A DNA stretch of 64,000 nt from Sandaracinaceae bacterium. GTDB taxonomy: Bacteria > Myxococcota_A > Polyangia > Polyangiales > Houyiibacteriaceae. Within the stretch, counting starts at the first letter, position 1; every line of letters starts with the position of its first letter. Shown one piece after another: positions 25,609 through 37,433 of the stretch. The translations under genes and the position numbers were made by a program. The notes beneath the pieces are model-generated. The model was not told the origin of the DNA. It searched no databases and saw only the letters and a list, made by a program, of their open reading frames with translations. Where the stretch lies: contig JACKEI010000001.1 in NCBI GenBank assembly GCA_020633075.1, positions 2,108,001 through 2,172,000 on the forward strand. The letters are read 5' to 3'.

Positions 25609-25856
25609 CTCACGTATCTCACATTCCGTGGGCCAACCCACCACTCTCACGACGACATGCGCACTTGGACGTGCTACGGAGCCACGCACAATCCGGGCCC
25701 GCAATTGAGACGCTAGCAGCGGTCGACTTTCGTTTCCAGCCTCCTGTGAGGAAATTGCTGCCCGGTGGCGGGCCACCACGTCTGTAGACAAGCGCCTTCG
25801 GCACAGGGTAGCGCGGCCCCTGTCGCCCCCGCCCCCTGCGGAAGAACCACCCCACC

Positions 25857-27821
25857 ATGACGCCCCCGAGCGCCCCTCACCTGCCTCCGCGGTCTGGAGC
25901 CGTGCACTACTGGCGACTGCCGCGTCGGGCGTGGGAACCCGCCCTCCGCGCGCTCGCGAGCTTGGGCTTCGAAGCGGTGGAGACCTACGTCCCTTGGTCC
26001 GTTCACGAGCTCTCCCCCTCGGTGTTCGACTTCGGGGAGCACGACCGTCGCAAGGACCTCGGCGCGTTTCTGGATCTGGCCCACCAACTGGGCCTCTCGG
26101 CCATCGTCCGTCCGGGTCCGCACATCAACGCAGAGCTGACGTACTTCGGGGTGCCCGAGCGCGTGCTCCTAGACCCCCGCTGCCAGGCCCGCTCGCCGCG
26201 CGGCAACCCGGTCATCCTGTACTTCCCTCCGCGCATGTTTCCCGTCCCGTCGTACGCCAGCGAGGCCTACCTGGCGGAGGTCGCGCGCTGGTTCGCCGCG
26301 GTGGGCGAGGTCTTGGCGTCGCGCGTGCGCCCGCATGGCCCGGTCGAGTGGGTGCAGGTCGACAACGAGGCCGGCTACTACTTCCGTAACGGCCCCTACG
26401 GACAGGACTATCACCCTGACGCGCGGGCGGCGTTTCAGCGGTACGTGAGCGCGCGCCATGGCTCGCTGTCGGCCGCCGCGCAGGCGCACGCTCGCCCGTA
26501 CGCAGAGGACACCGACGTCGAGCCCCCGCTGCGCTTCGACCCCGCAGACCCGCTCGCGCTGCACCTGGACTGGGCCGCTTTCCAGGAGCACCTCCTCACG
26601 CGCAGCCTGGCCACCATGCGCGACCAGCTGCGCAGCGTGGGCCTCGGCCACGCGAAGACGTTCCACAACATCTCACTCGGCGAGGCGGGTCTCCCCATGA
26701 GCCTCCCCGCGCTGGCCGAGGAGCTCGATGTCGTGGGCCTGGACTACTACCACCGCGCCTCCGACTTCGAGACCATGCGTCGACGCACGCTCTACCTCGC
26801 GGGCAGCACGCCGGGCGCCTACGCGCCGGAGCTGGGCGCAGGGGGACCTCCGTGGTTTCCGCCTCTCCACACCGAGGACTCACTCTTCACGGCCTTGGTC
26901 GCGTCCGCGTACGGGTTGCGCTCCTTCAACGCATACATGGCGGTGGACCGCGACCGCTGGTACGGCGCGCCCATCGACGAGCGGGGCGAGCGCCGCGCCG
27001 AGGCGGAGCGCTGGGAGCGGCTGGTGCGGGGGCTCGCCGAGGTGGAGTTCGAGGCGATGCGACGACCCACGCGCGTCGGCATCGTGTGGCCACGCAGCTA
27101 CATGCGGCTGTCGCGCGCCACGCACGTATATGGCCCCCTCTCCCCCTCCATCATGGAGGTCGTCTCGGGCAGCCCGGTGCACGGCTGTCGTCAAGACTCG
27201 CTGGGTCTCGGAGACGTCGTCCAGGTCGCTTGGTGGGAGCGCTGCGAGGCCGTCGCAGCCGCCCTGACCCGCGCCCGCATCCCCTTCGTGATCCTCGACG
27301 GAGACGCCGCCGCTGAACGCTGGGACGGGCTCGACCTCGTCTTCGCGCCCACCTACGAGTTCTTCGAGCGCCCCCTCGCGACGCGCCTGGCGGCCTGCGC
27401 GGCCCGCGGCGCGCGCGTGGTGTGCGGGCCCCGCCGTCCACGACGCGACGAGCACGGTCAGGCGCACGGCTTCGAGGAGCTGGCTGGGACACAGCTCGAT
27501 CTCCTGCGAGACCCCGACGAAGCCATCGCCCGCCTCGGCAGCGCGCTCGACCTCGCGCGGGATCTCGATCTCGGACCCGGGCTTCAGACGACCACGCACG
27601 AGCACGCGTCGGGGCACCGCGTCGTGTTCGTGATCAACCCCGGCGATGACGCGCTGCGCGCGCGGCTGACGCCCGAGCTCGTGGCCCGCGGCCGAGACCT
27701 GCTCGTCGGACCTGCAGACAGAGGACCGCTCGCGGCGTCTCTCACGGTGGAGCCGCGCTCCGTGCGCGCCCTGCTGCTGCCACCTCCGCCCGCAGCGCGC
27801 ACCGCAGGAGACGCCCGATGA
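25857..27821 (+). CDS. GH35/GH42-type glycoside hydrolase (beta-galactosidase-like)
   Basis: A 654-residue clan GH-A barrel. The start SGAVHYWRLP, then FEAVETYVPWSVHE and AIVRPGPHINAEL, are typical of beta-galactosidases of family 35 or 42. VQVDNEAGYYF carries the probable acid/base Glu171. Glu325 in YAPELGAGG is a candidate nucleophile. No signal peptide is apparent, so it is probably cytoplasmic. The C-terminal third has a Rossmann-like middle domain and a beta domain, as in GH42. The next gene overlaps its stop by 4 bases (ATGA). Confidence 0.75.
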   Translation: MTPPSAPHLPPRSGAVHYWRLPRRAWEPALRALASLGFEAVETYVPWSVHELSPSVFDFGEHDRRKDLGAFLDLAHQLGLSAIVRPGPHINAELTYFGVPERVLLDPRCQARSPRGNPVILYFPPRMFPVPSYASEAYLAEVARWFAAVGEVLASRVRPHGPVEWVQVDNEAGYYFRNGPYGQDYHPDARAAFQRYVSARHGSLSAAAQAHARPYAEDTDVEPPLRFDPADPLALHLDWAAFQEHLLTRSLATMRDQLRSVGLGHAKTFHNISLGEAGLPMSLPALAEELDVVGLDYYHRASDFETMRRRTLYLAGSTPGAYAPELGAGGPPWFPPLHTEDSLFTALVASAYGLRSFNAYMAVDRDRWYGAPIDERGERRAEAERWERLVRGLAEVEFEAMRRPTRVGIVWPRSYMRLSRATHVYGPLSPSIMEVVSGSPVHGCRQDSLGLGDVVQVAWWERCEAVAAALTRARIPFVILDGDAAAERWDGLDLVFAPTYEFFERPLATRLAACAARGARVVCGPRRPRRDEHGQAHGFEELAGTQLDLLRDPDEAIARLGSALDLARDLDLGPGLQTTTHEHASGHRVVFVINPGDDALRARLTPELVARGRDLLVGPADRGPLAASLTVEPRSVRALLLPPPPAARTAGDAR

Positions 27822-28903
27822 TCGTGCGCGAGGACATCCGCTTCGAAGGCTTCGACGCCCGCAGCTGGGCGGCCCTGCTCGCGCTCGTGCGGCCAGACGC
27901 GCGCGGCCGCCACGGCACGCTCCTGGTCGCCGTCGACGAGCAGCGCAATGTTCTGAACGCCTGCGTGGTGGGACGCGGTCTGGTGCAGGTGGCCTCCCCG
28001 GTCGCGGCAGACGTCCAGCTCGCGGAGCTGTGTCGCGAACACGACGTGGCCCGCGCCATCCTCCTGGTCGAGGGGGCGTTCGAGGAGGTCGCGGAGCGGC
28101 TCGCCCTCGACCTGAACGCGGCGCTCACCGGCGCGCGAGGGGCACATGCGGAGCCCTCGCGCGGCGCGCTCGGTGATGACCTGACGCAGCTGGCGGCGCT
28201 GCTCGGCGCGCTGCGTGAGGTGCACGCTGCTGGGTGGCTGAGCATCTGGCCCCCGCTGCCCTCCATCCCGCTCACGAGCGCGGCCAACGTGCGGCGCGCC
28301 CTGGACCTGCTCTTGCCCGTCGGGCACTCCTTCACGCTGGTGCTCTACGACGACGACGCCGTGAGCACGGCTGTGGCGCTCAGCCGTCGACGGGAGGGCA
28401 TCGACCACGTGGCGGGCCCGGAGACTCTGCTGCGCTGGACTGGTCCCCTGAGCGGAGACTACCACCGCGACTATCGCGCCCTGTCGGACGCCGTCAGCAC
28501 CAACCTCGCACCTCTCCACTTGGGCGTGTTCGCGCAGCGAGAGACGGTGGAGAGGCTGCTGCGTGTCCCCGACCCCGGCGCGTGGGTGACCGCCGTCGCG
28601 GCGCGCGAGGTCCTGGTCCACCCCACGCCAGCTTACGTCGCCGTGGCTCTTGGCGCAGACGCGCTGCGCTCCCTCACGCGCGCCACCACGGAGCTGCTCG
28701 GCGGGGTCGAGCTGCTCGAGATCTTTCGCCCGATGGGGCGCGCCCTGCGCGAGCGCCTGCCCGAGGCGACCAGCTTGAGCGCGACGCTTGGCTGGAACCC
28801 CCTCGCGACCCTGGCCCGCGCGCTGCGGCCACCGCGCTCCGCGCATCGGCCGGTCGAGGACCCCGCACCGCGTACGGAGCCTTCGGACCGGGGCGAAGGT
28901 TGA
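27818..28903 (+). CDS. Uncharacterised protein coupled to the glycosidase gene
   Basis: This 361-residue protein has no motif I recognise. It is Ala/Leu/Arg-rich and mostly helical, with WPPLPSIPLTS and LVLYDDDAVSTAVAL as the most distinctive stretches. No signal peptide or membrane helix is seen. It overlaps the GH gene by ATGA, so the two are likely made together. The frame is uninterrupted with codon use like its neighbours. Confidence 0.65.
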   Translation: MIVREDIRFEGFDARSWAALLALVRPDARGRHGTLLVAVDEQRNVLNACVVGRGLVQVASPVAADVQLAELCREHDVARAILLVEGAFEEVAERLALDLNAALTGARGAHAEPSRGALGDDLTQLAALLGALREVHAAGWLSIWPPLPSIPLTSAANVRRALDLLLPVGHSFTLVLYDDDAVSTAVALSRRREGIDHVAGPETLLRWTGPLSGDYHRDYRALSDAVSTNLAPLHLGVFAQRETVERLLRVPDPGAWVTAVAAREVLVHPTPAYVAVALGADALRSLTRATTELLGGVELLEIFRPMGRALRERLPEATSLSATLGWNPLATLARALRPPRSAHRPVEDPAPRTEPSDRGEG

Positions 28904-28983
28904 AGGCCGGAGCCGACTTCGCGCGCTGCGGCGGCGTGCGCTGACGGGTGGACCTCCGCGCGGGCGGACCGCGCGGACTCGCG

Positions 28984-30180
28984 TCAGCGGCCGGACGACG
29001 TTGGCCCGAGGACTTCCTGGGCGGCTTCGCTGCACGACACGCTCCGGAGATGAAGCTCGGTGCCGTCGAGCTGCGCGACGAGGAACGTATCCCCGGTCCA
29101 CACCACCCGCGCCAGGGCCGGCGCCAGGGAGGGTGGGACGAAGCCCTCGAGGCGGTCGCGCCCGACGGGCAACGGGATCTGCCGGGCGCCAATGCGCAGC
29201 GCAGGCTGCCCCTGCTCGCAGCGCGGCGCCAACACGGCCCCCACCGGCAAGGGGCTCACGCCGGGCGCGTCCAGGCGCACCACCTCTCGGCCGCTCGGGC
29301 AGTCGGCCGCGAAGAGGGCTGCGGGGGCTGTCGCGTCGCGCGCGTCATCCCCCAGCGCCATCACGCCCAGCGGCTGGCATCCCTCGAGCGCGGGATCCGC
29401 TTGGGCGTACTGCGGCTCCGGCTGCAGCAGATAGAGCATGCTGCGCGGCACACCGGCCAGAACGGCGCAGAGACCGTAGTACGTGCGCCCGCCGGTCTCG
29501 ACGATGCCAGGCAGGGGCCACTGGCAGACGTCCCGCGCCGCAAGCGCGGGTCGCCCAGGGCGCGCCGGCGGCGAGTGGCCGAGGTCGCTGTGGCGAAAGG
29601 TCGCGCAGGCCGGTTGCCCCTCGCAGGCGATCGGGGTGGCGCGATGCAGGAGCCGGAATTCCCCGGCGGACGTCACGCGGAGCGCGAGCTCGCGGGCGCC
29701 CAGCGCTGCTCCGGACGCGTCGTCGGTCGACCACCGCTCCAGCTCCACGGCGGGCCCGAACGAGAGCTGACGGCCCGCTCCGAGGGCTCTCTCGACGAGC
29801 ACGGTGCCGGCCTCCGTGCGGATCCACGCGACGGCGGCCCGCCCGGCGGACGAGCCGGCCACCAGCGACCACACCTCGCCGTCGGTGGGCGCGACGCGGA
29901 CCGCCGGCCCTACCTGCTCACCCCCGCGATCGAGCCGCGTGGCCAGCACTTCGCCCGCGCGAGCGGTCACCAGGAGCGCGCCGTCCGCAAGCACACGCAG
30001 GTCGAACGCACGAACGCCGTCCGCGACGAGCCGTGAGACGACGTGTCCCTCTGGGTGGACGGGACCAGGGGCACCCACGGCGCGCGCGGGAGCGTCGTCC
30101 TCTGCGCGTGAGTCCGCAGACGATCCACACGCGAGGAGGAGTGACGCGAGCGCGACGCACGACAGCGCACGGACGCGCAT
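28984..30180 (-). CDS. Uncharacterised lipoprotein, possible beta-propeller
   Basis: ATG at 30180 starts a 398-residue lipoprotein with lipobox (SLLLAC-G). The body has repeated beta-strand motifs such as VWSLVAGSSAGRAAVAW and LVAQLDGTELHLRSVSC, which suggest a beta-propeller but are too divergent for assignment. Eight or so Cys could form disulfides, for example in ATPIACEGQPACATF. It is convergent with the glycosidase operon and divergent from apeB. Confidence 0.6.
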   Translation of the reverse strand: MRVRALSCVALASLLLACGSSADSRAEDDAPARAVGAPGPVHPEGHVVSRLVADGVRAFDLRVLADGALLVTARAGEVLATRLDRGGEQVGPAVRVAPTDGEVWSLVAGSSAGRAAVAWIRTEAGTVLVERALGAGRQLSFGPAVELERWSTDDASGAALGARELALRVTSAGEFRLLHRATPIACEGQPACATFRHSDLGHSPPARPGRPALAARDVCQWPLPGIVETGGRTYYGLCAVLAGVPRSMLYLLQPEPQYAQADPALEGCQPLGVMALGDDARDATAPAALFAADCPSGREVVRLDAPGVSPLPVGAVLAPRCEQGQPALRIGARQIPLPVGRDRLEGFVPPSLAPALARVVWTGDTFLVAQLDGTELHLRSVSCSEAAQEVLGPTSSGR

Positions 30181-30223
30181 GCCAGCGCGACACGTCGGAC
30201 CGGCACCTGTTATATGACGCTTC

Positions 30224-31531
30224 ATGATCAAGCTCGACGCCGCCGACGATCTCTTGGCCTTCATCGACCGCGCGCCCTCTCCATACCACGCGGTGCGCGA
30301 GGTCCGCGCCCGCTTGGACGCCGCGGGCTTCCGGGCCGTCGACGAGCGTGATGCGCTCGCGCTCGAGCCGGACCAGAAGTTCTACGTCGTACGGGCCGGC
30401 ACGACCCTCGCGGCATTTCACACGGGGACCCGCCCGCCCGCCGAGGCAGGCTTCTCGCTGATCGGGGCGCACACGGACTCCCCGAACCTGCGCATCAAGC
30501 CGACGCCCGACACGGACGCGGGCGGGTGCCGGCAGCTCTCCGTCGAGCCCTATGGTGGCGTGCTCTACCACACCTGGCTGGACCGCGACCTCTCACTGGC
30601 CGGGAGCGTCGCCGTCGCGGGCGCCAACGGGGTCGAGCTGCGCATGGTGGACTTTGCCCGCCCCCTGCTGCGCGTGCCATCCCTCGCCATCCACCTGCAC
30701 CGTGGGGTCAACACCGACGGGCTGATCCTGAACGCGCAGAAGCACCTGCCTCCCGTGTGGGCGCTCGCGAGTACCCCCGCATCGCTGCGCGACGCGCTGG
30801 CCGCCGAGCTCAGCAGCGGAGGTGAGGTCGCCCCCGAGCAGATCCTCAGCTGGGACCTCGGGTGCTACGAGCTCACGCCGGCGACTCGCTCGGGGCTGCA
30901 CCGCGAGTTCCTGCACGCAGGGCGGCTGGACAACCTGGCTTCCTGCCACGCCTCCATCTCGGCGCTCGTCGCGGGGTCGGGCATGCCCTGCGACCGGACG
31001 CGCGGGGTCGTGCTCTTCGACCACGAAGAGGTGGGCAGCCGCAGCGCGCAGGGGGCCGCAGGGACGTTCCTTTCGACGTGGCTGGACCGCATCACCATGG
31101 CGCTGTCAGGGGCCAATCCGTCGCGCGAGCACACGGCCCGCGCGATGCGGCACTCGTTCCTGGTGTCCGCCGACATGGCACACGCGGCCCACCCGAACTA
31201 CCTCGACCGACACGACTCGTCGCACCGCCCGGAGCTCGGCGCGGGGCTGGTCATCAAGACCAACAACAACCAGAGCTACACGACGAACGCGGAGAGCGCC
31301 GCCCTCTTCAGCGCTCTCTGCAAGGAGGCCGACGCGCCCGTGCAGCACTTCGTGACGCGCTCGGACCTCGGATGCGGCAGCACCATCGGCCCGGTCACGG
31401 CGGCCCAGCTGGGCATCCAAGCCATCGACGTGGGGAACCCCATGCTCTCCATGCACAGCGCGCGCGAGATGGCCGCCGCGGACGACGTGGCGCCGATGAT
31501 CCGCGCGCTCACCCGCTTTCTGCAGCGCTGA
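30224..31531 (+). CDS. apeB: M18-family aspartyl aminopeptidase
   Basis: The 435-residue protein carries the M18 metallopeptidase signatures in order: LIGAHTDSPNLRIKP, NAQKHLPPVWAL, FLHAGRLDNLASCHA, VVLFDHEEVGSRSAQGA, the TNNNQSYTTN loop and GCGSTIGPVTAAQLG. These include His, Asp, Glu and His ligands for two zinc ions and the catalytic Glu. It removes N-terminal Asp or Glu from peptides in the cytoplasm. ATG at 30224. Length is normal for the family. Confidence 0.95.
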   Translation: MIKLDAADDLLAFIDRAPSPYHAVREVRARLDAAGFRAVDERDALALEPDQKFYVVRAGTTLAAFHTGTRPPAEAGFSLIGAHTDSPNLRIKPTPDTDAGGCRQLSVEPYGGVLYHTWLDRDLSLAGSVAVAGANGVELRMVDFARPLLRVPSLAIHLHRGVNTDGLILNAQKHLPPVWALASTPASLRDALAAELSSGGEVAPEQILSWDLGCYELTPATRSGLHREFLHAGRLDNLASCHASISALVAGSGMPCDRTRGVVLFDHEEVGSRSAQGAAGTFLSTWLDRITMALSGANPSREHTARAMRHSFLVSADMAHAAHPNYLDRHDSSHRPELGAGLVIKTNNNQSYTTNAESAALFSALCKEADAPVQHFVTRSDLGCGSTIGPVTAAQLGIQAIDVGNPMLSMHSAREMAAADDVAPMIRALTRFLQR

Positions 31532-31595
31532 AGCCAGCCGCCGCGGGACGCGCTGCGAGCGGCGGGCCCAGCGCAGCGCTACGCGCAGCACACGC

Positions 31596-31789
31596 TCAGA
31601 GCAGATCGAACTCCTTGCAGATCAGGATGGGCGCGCTCGGGTCCAGGTAGCGCGAGCGCCGGTGGCGGTGCGTGGGGAAGCCGTGCACGCAGCGCTCCTG
31701 CTCGTCGAAGAGCGCGCAGTCCTCGCAGTTCCAGCGCAGCGCAAAGCGCTCCCGCTCCTCACGGAAGGTCTCGTCCTGCGGGACCTCCA

Positions 31790-31790
<1 letters not shown>
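31596..31790 (-). CDS. Small four-Cys protein coupled to the sigma-54 activator
   Basis: A 64-residue protein with Cys at 22, 25, 34 and 58: NCEDCALF, ERCVHGFP and ILICKEFDLL. The spacing (CxxC, x8, C, x23, C) could bind zinc or an iron-sulfur cluster. The reading frame is intact and starts with ATG whose A overlaps the TGA of the upstream gene (TGATG). This suggests translational coupling with the FHA-GAF-sigma54 activator. I do not recognise its family; it may be a partner of that regulator. Confidence 0.7.
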
Positions 31791-33718
<1,928 letters not shown>

Positions 33719-33727
33719 GCTGGGCCG

Positions 33728-35407
33728 TCAGCTCGGCATGCGGGCGCGCAGACGGGCCTGGATGGGAAGCGCGATGCCCTTGAACTGCGTCCAGATGGCG
33801 CGGCCCTCTTCCTGGGTGCGCAGCTCTTCGATCTTGTCGATACCGGCCTGGCTGCCCTGGGTGGCGATGTGGTCGAGGGCGAGCAGCGCCGCGAAGCGCA
33901 CCGGGAACGCCGCGTTGCCGAGCTGCGCCGCGAGACCGGTCATGGCCTCGGCCTGGTTGTCCGGCGCGAGCAGGCCGACCATGTAGGCAGCCTTCTCGGC
34001 CACCAGCGGGTCGCTGTCCGTGAGCTTGCCCACGTAGCACGCCACGTCCACGTCGCAGTCCGCTGCCACGGTCAGGTAGGCGCCCACGTGCTCGTTGTAG
34101 CGGGCCGCGTTGTCTTCGTCGGCCGCGATCACGGCACGCAGCTCGGTGGCCTGCGCGCGGTTGGCCAGCTTCGCGAGGCTCGCGATGGCCGTCTCGCGGA
34201 GCGCGGGGTGGGCCTCCGTGTCACGCGCCGTGGTGAGGAAGAGCGGCAGGTAGCCGGGGTCGAAGGTGTTGGCCATGGTGGCCAGCAGCTGAGCGCGCAT
34301 CTCCACCTGGTTGGCGCTGAAGCTCCCGTAGAGGGCCGTGATGACGGTGCGCACCTGCGTGTGCTGCGCGTCGCTGAGCGTCAGGCGCGTGAGCGCGATG
34401 CACCCGTTCAGCTTGCGGTCCACTTCCTCGGCGCGGGTCTCGGCGAGCAGGGCATCGAAGGAGTCCGCGAAGCCGAGCATGCCGAGGGTGGTGGTGGCCT
34501 CGGGGCCGACGACCTGCGCGCGGGTGAGGCTCAGACCAGGCTGACGCTGCTGCACCACGGCGATGAGCGCGTCGGCGGCGGCGTTGGCTGCGGCGTGCTG
34601 ACCCGCGAGCACCTGCAGCATCGGGGCGAGGGAGGGACGCCCGATGCGCACCAGCGCCTCGGCGGCGACGTCGTTCATGCGCATGCCGGGGTTGTTCGGA
34701 GCGAACTGGAACAGGGCGCCGATCATGGGCTCCACGGCCTCCGGGTCACCTAGCTCACCCAGCTCGCGGGCGGCGAGGCGGTTGATGAGGAAGTGCTGGT
34801 TCTCCGACTGGTTCTGCATGACGCGCACCAGCACCGGCGTGGCGGACGTGTGGTGCAGCGTGCCGAGCGCGCGCACGAACTCGACGCGCATCTGGTTGTC
34901 GACCTCGCGCACACCCGTGATCTGGTCGAAGGCGGCGCCGAGCGCCGTCGCGACGCCGGGCTTCTCGCCGTCCGGGATGGTCATGCTGGCGATCGCCTGG
35001 GCGGCGCGCACGGCGTGCAGCTCGGTGACACCCGTGCGCCACTCGAGGGCCTTCTTGAGCGCGGGCAGAGCGCGCGCGTCTTGCACTTCCTTGAGGAGGT
35101 CCAAGATGGCCTGCCCGTTGCTCCGATCTTCGGGGAACGCCAGGTAGGTGTCGTTCAGCGCCGGCGCGATGATGTCGGCGACGGCCACGACGGGCGCCGA
35201 GCTGCGGTCGCCGTGGTTGTCCGCCAGCGTGTTGGTGTAGATCCGTTGAAGGTTGTGGATGGCGTTCTGCCGGCGAACGGGGTCAGCAAGCTCTTCGGCC
35301 TGCCCCTCTGGGTCGTTCTCGTCAGCGTGACAGGCAAGCAGCGGCGCGGTGAGCGCGGCCATCAGCGTCAACAGCAGAATACGGGTAGGAATCGCGCGCA
35401 GCGTCAT
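33728..35407 (-). CDS. HEAT-repeat lipoprotein
   Basis: ATG at 35407 gives 559 residues with a signal peptide and lipobox (APLLAC). The mature part is made of HEAT-like helix pairs such as LRETAIASLAKLANRA, FVRALGTLHHTSATPVLVRVM and AARELGELGDPEAVEPMIGAL. Such repeats act as protein-binding scaffolds. Location should be periplasmic or outer membrane. It lies just beyond the start of the sigma-54 activator on the same strand, with 9 bases between, so they may be co-transcribed. Confidence 0.8.
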   Translation of the reverse strand: MTLRAIPTRILLLTLMAALTAPLLACHADENDPEGQAEELADPVRRQNAIHNLQRIYTNTLADNHGDRSSAPVVAVADIIAPALNDTYLAFPEDRSNGQAILDLLKEVQDARALPALKKALEWRTGVTELHAVRAAQAIASMTIPDGEKPGVATALGAAFDQITGVREVDNQMRVEFVRALGTLHHTSATPVLVRVMQNQSENQHFLINRLAARELGELGDPEAVEPMIGALFQFAPNNPGMRMNDVAAEALVRIGRPSLAPMLQVLAGQHAAANAAADALIAVVQQRQPGLSLTRAQVVGPEATTTLGMLGFADSFDALLAETRAEEVDRKLNGCIALTRLTLSDAQHTQVRTVITALYGSFSANQVEMRAQLLATMANTFDPGYLPLFLTTARDTEAHPALRETAIASLAKLANRAQATELRAVIAADEDNAARYNEHVGAYLTVAADCDVDVACYVGKLTDSDPLVAEKAAYMVGLLAPDNQAEAMTGLAAQLGNAAFPVRFAALLALDHIATQGSQAGIDKIEELRTQEEGRAIWTQFKGIALPIQARLRARMPS

Positions 35408-35562
35408 GCGGACCTCCAGCCCCACGCGTGGTGGGGGCGTGACAAAAGCCCCTTAGAATTCAGGAACTTAGATTGTTCGCCGCGACTATACATGCGCGAC
35501 CGAGCGCCCGTCAACGACATTTGGCGCCGTGATTCTCGGCGATTGGCCCGCCGCGTGGGCGC

Positions 35563-36234
35563 TCAGGGGCGGAGGTTCCAGCGCAGGTCGACCCGACCGC
35601 GTGCCCCCGTGAAACGCAGGATCACGTGGTCGGCGTCAGGCGGGATGGCGGGCGTCCCGTCGTCTCGTGTGGCCGGAAAGACCAGGCGGAAGACCTCGCG
35701 ATAGCTGGTCACGGACGGGAAGTAGACCTGCTGCGCGGCCGTCGGCCGCCGGACACGCTCGAGATCGATGGGCTCGCTCTGGGTCCCGTCCGGGGCGATG
35801 AGCAGCACGCGCCAGGCGCTCGCGCGCCCCGCCAGGTTGGACTCGCGGAAGTAGTCCCCCGCCAACGTCACGAAGAAGCGGTGGTGCGTGCCGGCGTCGT
35901 CGAGAGTCGCGCGCAGCATCTCGTCGCGGGCGGCGGGCACGAGGCTGTGGTCTTCGGCGTAGCGCACCACGTAGGCCCAGCGGAACTCCCAGGACTCGAA
36001 GGTGGCCGTGACCCTCAGCACGTCCCGCATCTGACCCCACGCGAAGTCCTGCTCGGTGCGCGTCCAGCGCTCGTAGACGTCGTGGTAGTCGTTGGGCGTG
36101 TAGCTCCGAGGGCCAGTGGCGAGCGAGACCTCCACGGGCCTGGCGCACCCCGCGCTGATCAGCGCTGCGCCGAGCACCGCAGCAGCGACCGCCGCACGGA
36201 GCGGGGACCCGCGTCCGTCGCCTCGAGCGTTCAC
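35563..36234 (-). CDS. Uncharacterised lipoprotein next to pyrE
   Basis: The 223-residue protein has a lipobox (SAGC-A) after a hydrophobic stretch. The rest contains FAWGQMRDVLRVTATFESWEF-like amphipathic sequence and beta-rich segments ending FTGARGRVDLRWNL. I know no family. It overlaps the stop of pyrE by 4 bases (ATGA) and so belongs to the bactofilin-pyrE transcription unit. Confidence 0.7.
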   Translation of the reverse strand: MNARGDGRGSPLRAAVAAAVLGAALISAGCARPVEVSLATGPRSYTPNDYHDVYERWTRTEQDFAWGQMRDVLRVTATFESWEFRWAYVVRYAEDHSLVPAARDEMLRATLDDAGTHHRFFVTLAGDYFRESNLAGRASAWRVLLIAPDGTQSEPIDLERVRRPTAAQQVYFPSVTSYREVFRLVFPATRDDGTPAIPPDADHVILRFTGARGRVDLRWNLRP

Positions 36235-36791
36235 GAAGAGGCTCCCTCACCCATGAAGTCGGTGCGGGTGTACAGCGAGACATAAGGCACGCCCGCGTCG
36301 TCCAGGGCCTCGCGGCCTCCCTCGAGGCGGTCGACCACGGACACCACGCCCGCGACGGTGAGTCCCGCCTCGCGGATCTGGGCGACGGCACGGAGCGTGG
36401 AGCCCCCGGTCGTGATGGTGTCCTCCAGCACCACGAGGCCCGCTCCCGGGCTCAGGTGCGCGGCGCCCTCGAGCAGCTTCTGGGTGCCGTGACCCTTCTG
36501 GCTCTTGCGCACATACACGGCGTCCAGCGGCCGCCCGCGCCCAACCGAAGCATAGGCCACCGCGCTGGCCAACGAGCAGCCGCCGAGCTCCACCCCCGCT
36601 ACCGCGACCAGCTCCGGCGCGAGCTGTAGGGCCGCGTCCATGAGCGCCGCACCGACGAGCACGTGCCCGTGCGCGCGCAGCACCGTGGGCTTGCAGTCGA
36701 TGAAGAAGTCGCTCGTCTTCCCGGAGCTGAGGGTGAACGTGCCGCGTCGGAAGCTATGTTCGCGCAGCATGTCGAGGAGGCGGTCGGTCAT
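36231..36791 (-). CDS. pyrE: Orotate phosphoribosyltransferase
   Basis: PyrE joins orotate to PRPP in pyrimidine synthesis. Of 186 residues, the N-terminus FTLSSGKTSDFFIDCK and the PRPP loop LVVLEDTITTGGST are diagnostic, with YVRKSQKGHGTQKLLEG the flexible catalytic loop containing the Lys. The gene sits between two bactofilin genes upstream and a lipoprotein downstream, on one strand with short spacing. That association is unusual for a pyrimidine enzyme. Confidence 0.95.
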   Translation of the reverse strand: MTDRLLDMLREHSFRRGTFTLSSGKTSDFFIDCKPTVLRAHGHVLVGAALMDAALQLAPELVAVAGVELGGCSLASAVAYASVGRGRPLDAVYVRKSQKGHGTQKLLEGAAHLSPGAGLVVLEDTITTGGSTLRAVAQIREAGLTVAGVVSVVDRLEGGREALDDAGVPYVSLYTRTDFMGEGASS

Positions 36792-36812
36792 GATTCCTTG
36801 GGTGTCGCGGGC

Positions 36813-37433
36813 CTAGCGCCGCTCGGCGGCGACCCGCGTCAGGCGCGGCATGGTCAGCGGCGGCCGGACGAAGCTGGCGGGCGCCGGGGCCGGGCTGGCG
36901 TCGGACGCTGGGGTGATCAGGCGAGCGCGCCGCACGCGGGGACCCACCGTGGTCGAGGCCGGTACGGCGACGGGCGCTACGGCCGTCACGGGAGCGGGCG
37001 TTGCCACGTGCCCGGGAGCGGGTGCGAGCGCGGGAGCGAGCGCGGGTCGCGCCACGGCGGCCGCGGGTTGAGCGAGGGCAGGCGCGTGTACGACCGCCCG
37101 ACGGGACAGCCCGGCCTCCGCGCCGATCTGGACTCGGCCCTTCACGTGAGCGCCGTCGGCAACCTTCACGCGGGGTGCCCGGAGGTCCCCGACGACCTGC
37201 GCCGTCGCCTCGACCCGCACGCTCTCTTGCCCGATGGCGTCACCGGCGAGGGCGCCGCGAACGACCACGCTGGACGCGCTGACGGCGCCGCGCACCGCCC
37301 CCCCCTCTTCGATGATGAGGAGGCCGTCGATCGTGATGTCCCCCAGCACGCGGCCGAGCACCACCAGGTCACCTTTGCCGGAGAGCTCGCCCTCGACCGT
37401 GACCCCACCTGGGATGAGCGAAGGTCGCGTCAT
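36813..37433 (-). CDS. Bactofilin with Ala/Pro-rich C-terminus
   Basis: The first 105 residues form the bactofilin (polymer-forming cytoskeletal) beta-helix: GVTVEGELSGKGDLVVLGRV, GDITIDGLLIIEEGG and KVADGAHVKGRVQIG. The remaining hundred residues are Ala/Pro/Val-rich and lack clear structure. The protein should assemble into filaments without nucleotide. Start overlaps the stop of the upstream bactofilin by 4 bases (ATGA). Myxobacterial bactofilins position chromosome and polarity proteins or shape cells; this one is not assigned to a subtype. Confidence 0.88.
   Translation of the reverse strand: MTRPSLIPGGVTVEGELSGKGDLVVLGRVLGDITIDGLLIIEEGGAVRGAVSASSVVVRGALAGDAIGQESVRVEATAQVVGDLRAPRVKVADGAHVKGRVQIGAEAGLSRRAVVHAPALAQPAAAVARPALAPALAPAPGHVATPAPVTAVAPVAVPASTTVGPRVRRARLITPASDASPAPAPASFVRPPLTMPRLTRVAAERR

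Noticed and set aside
25066..25716. Ala/Thr-rich open frame on the plus strand
   Set aside because: It is the complement of the Gly-run tail of the RRM protein and has no start or domain support.
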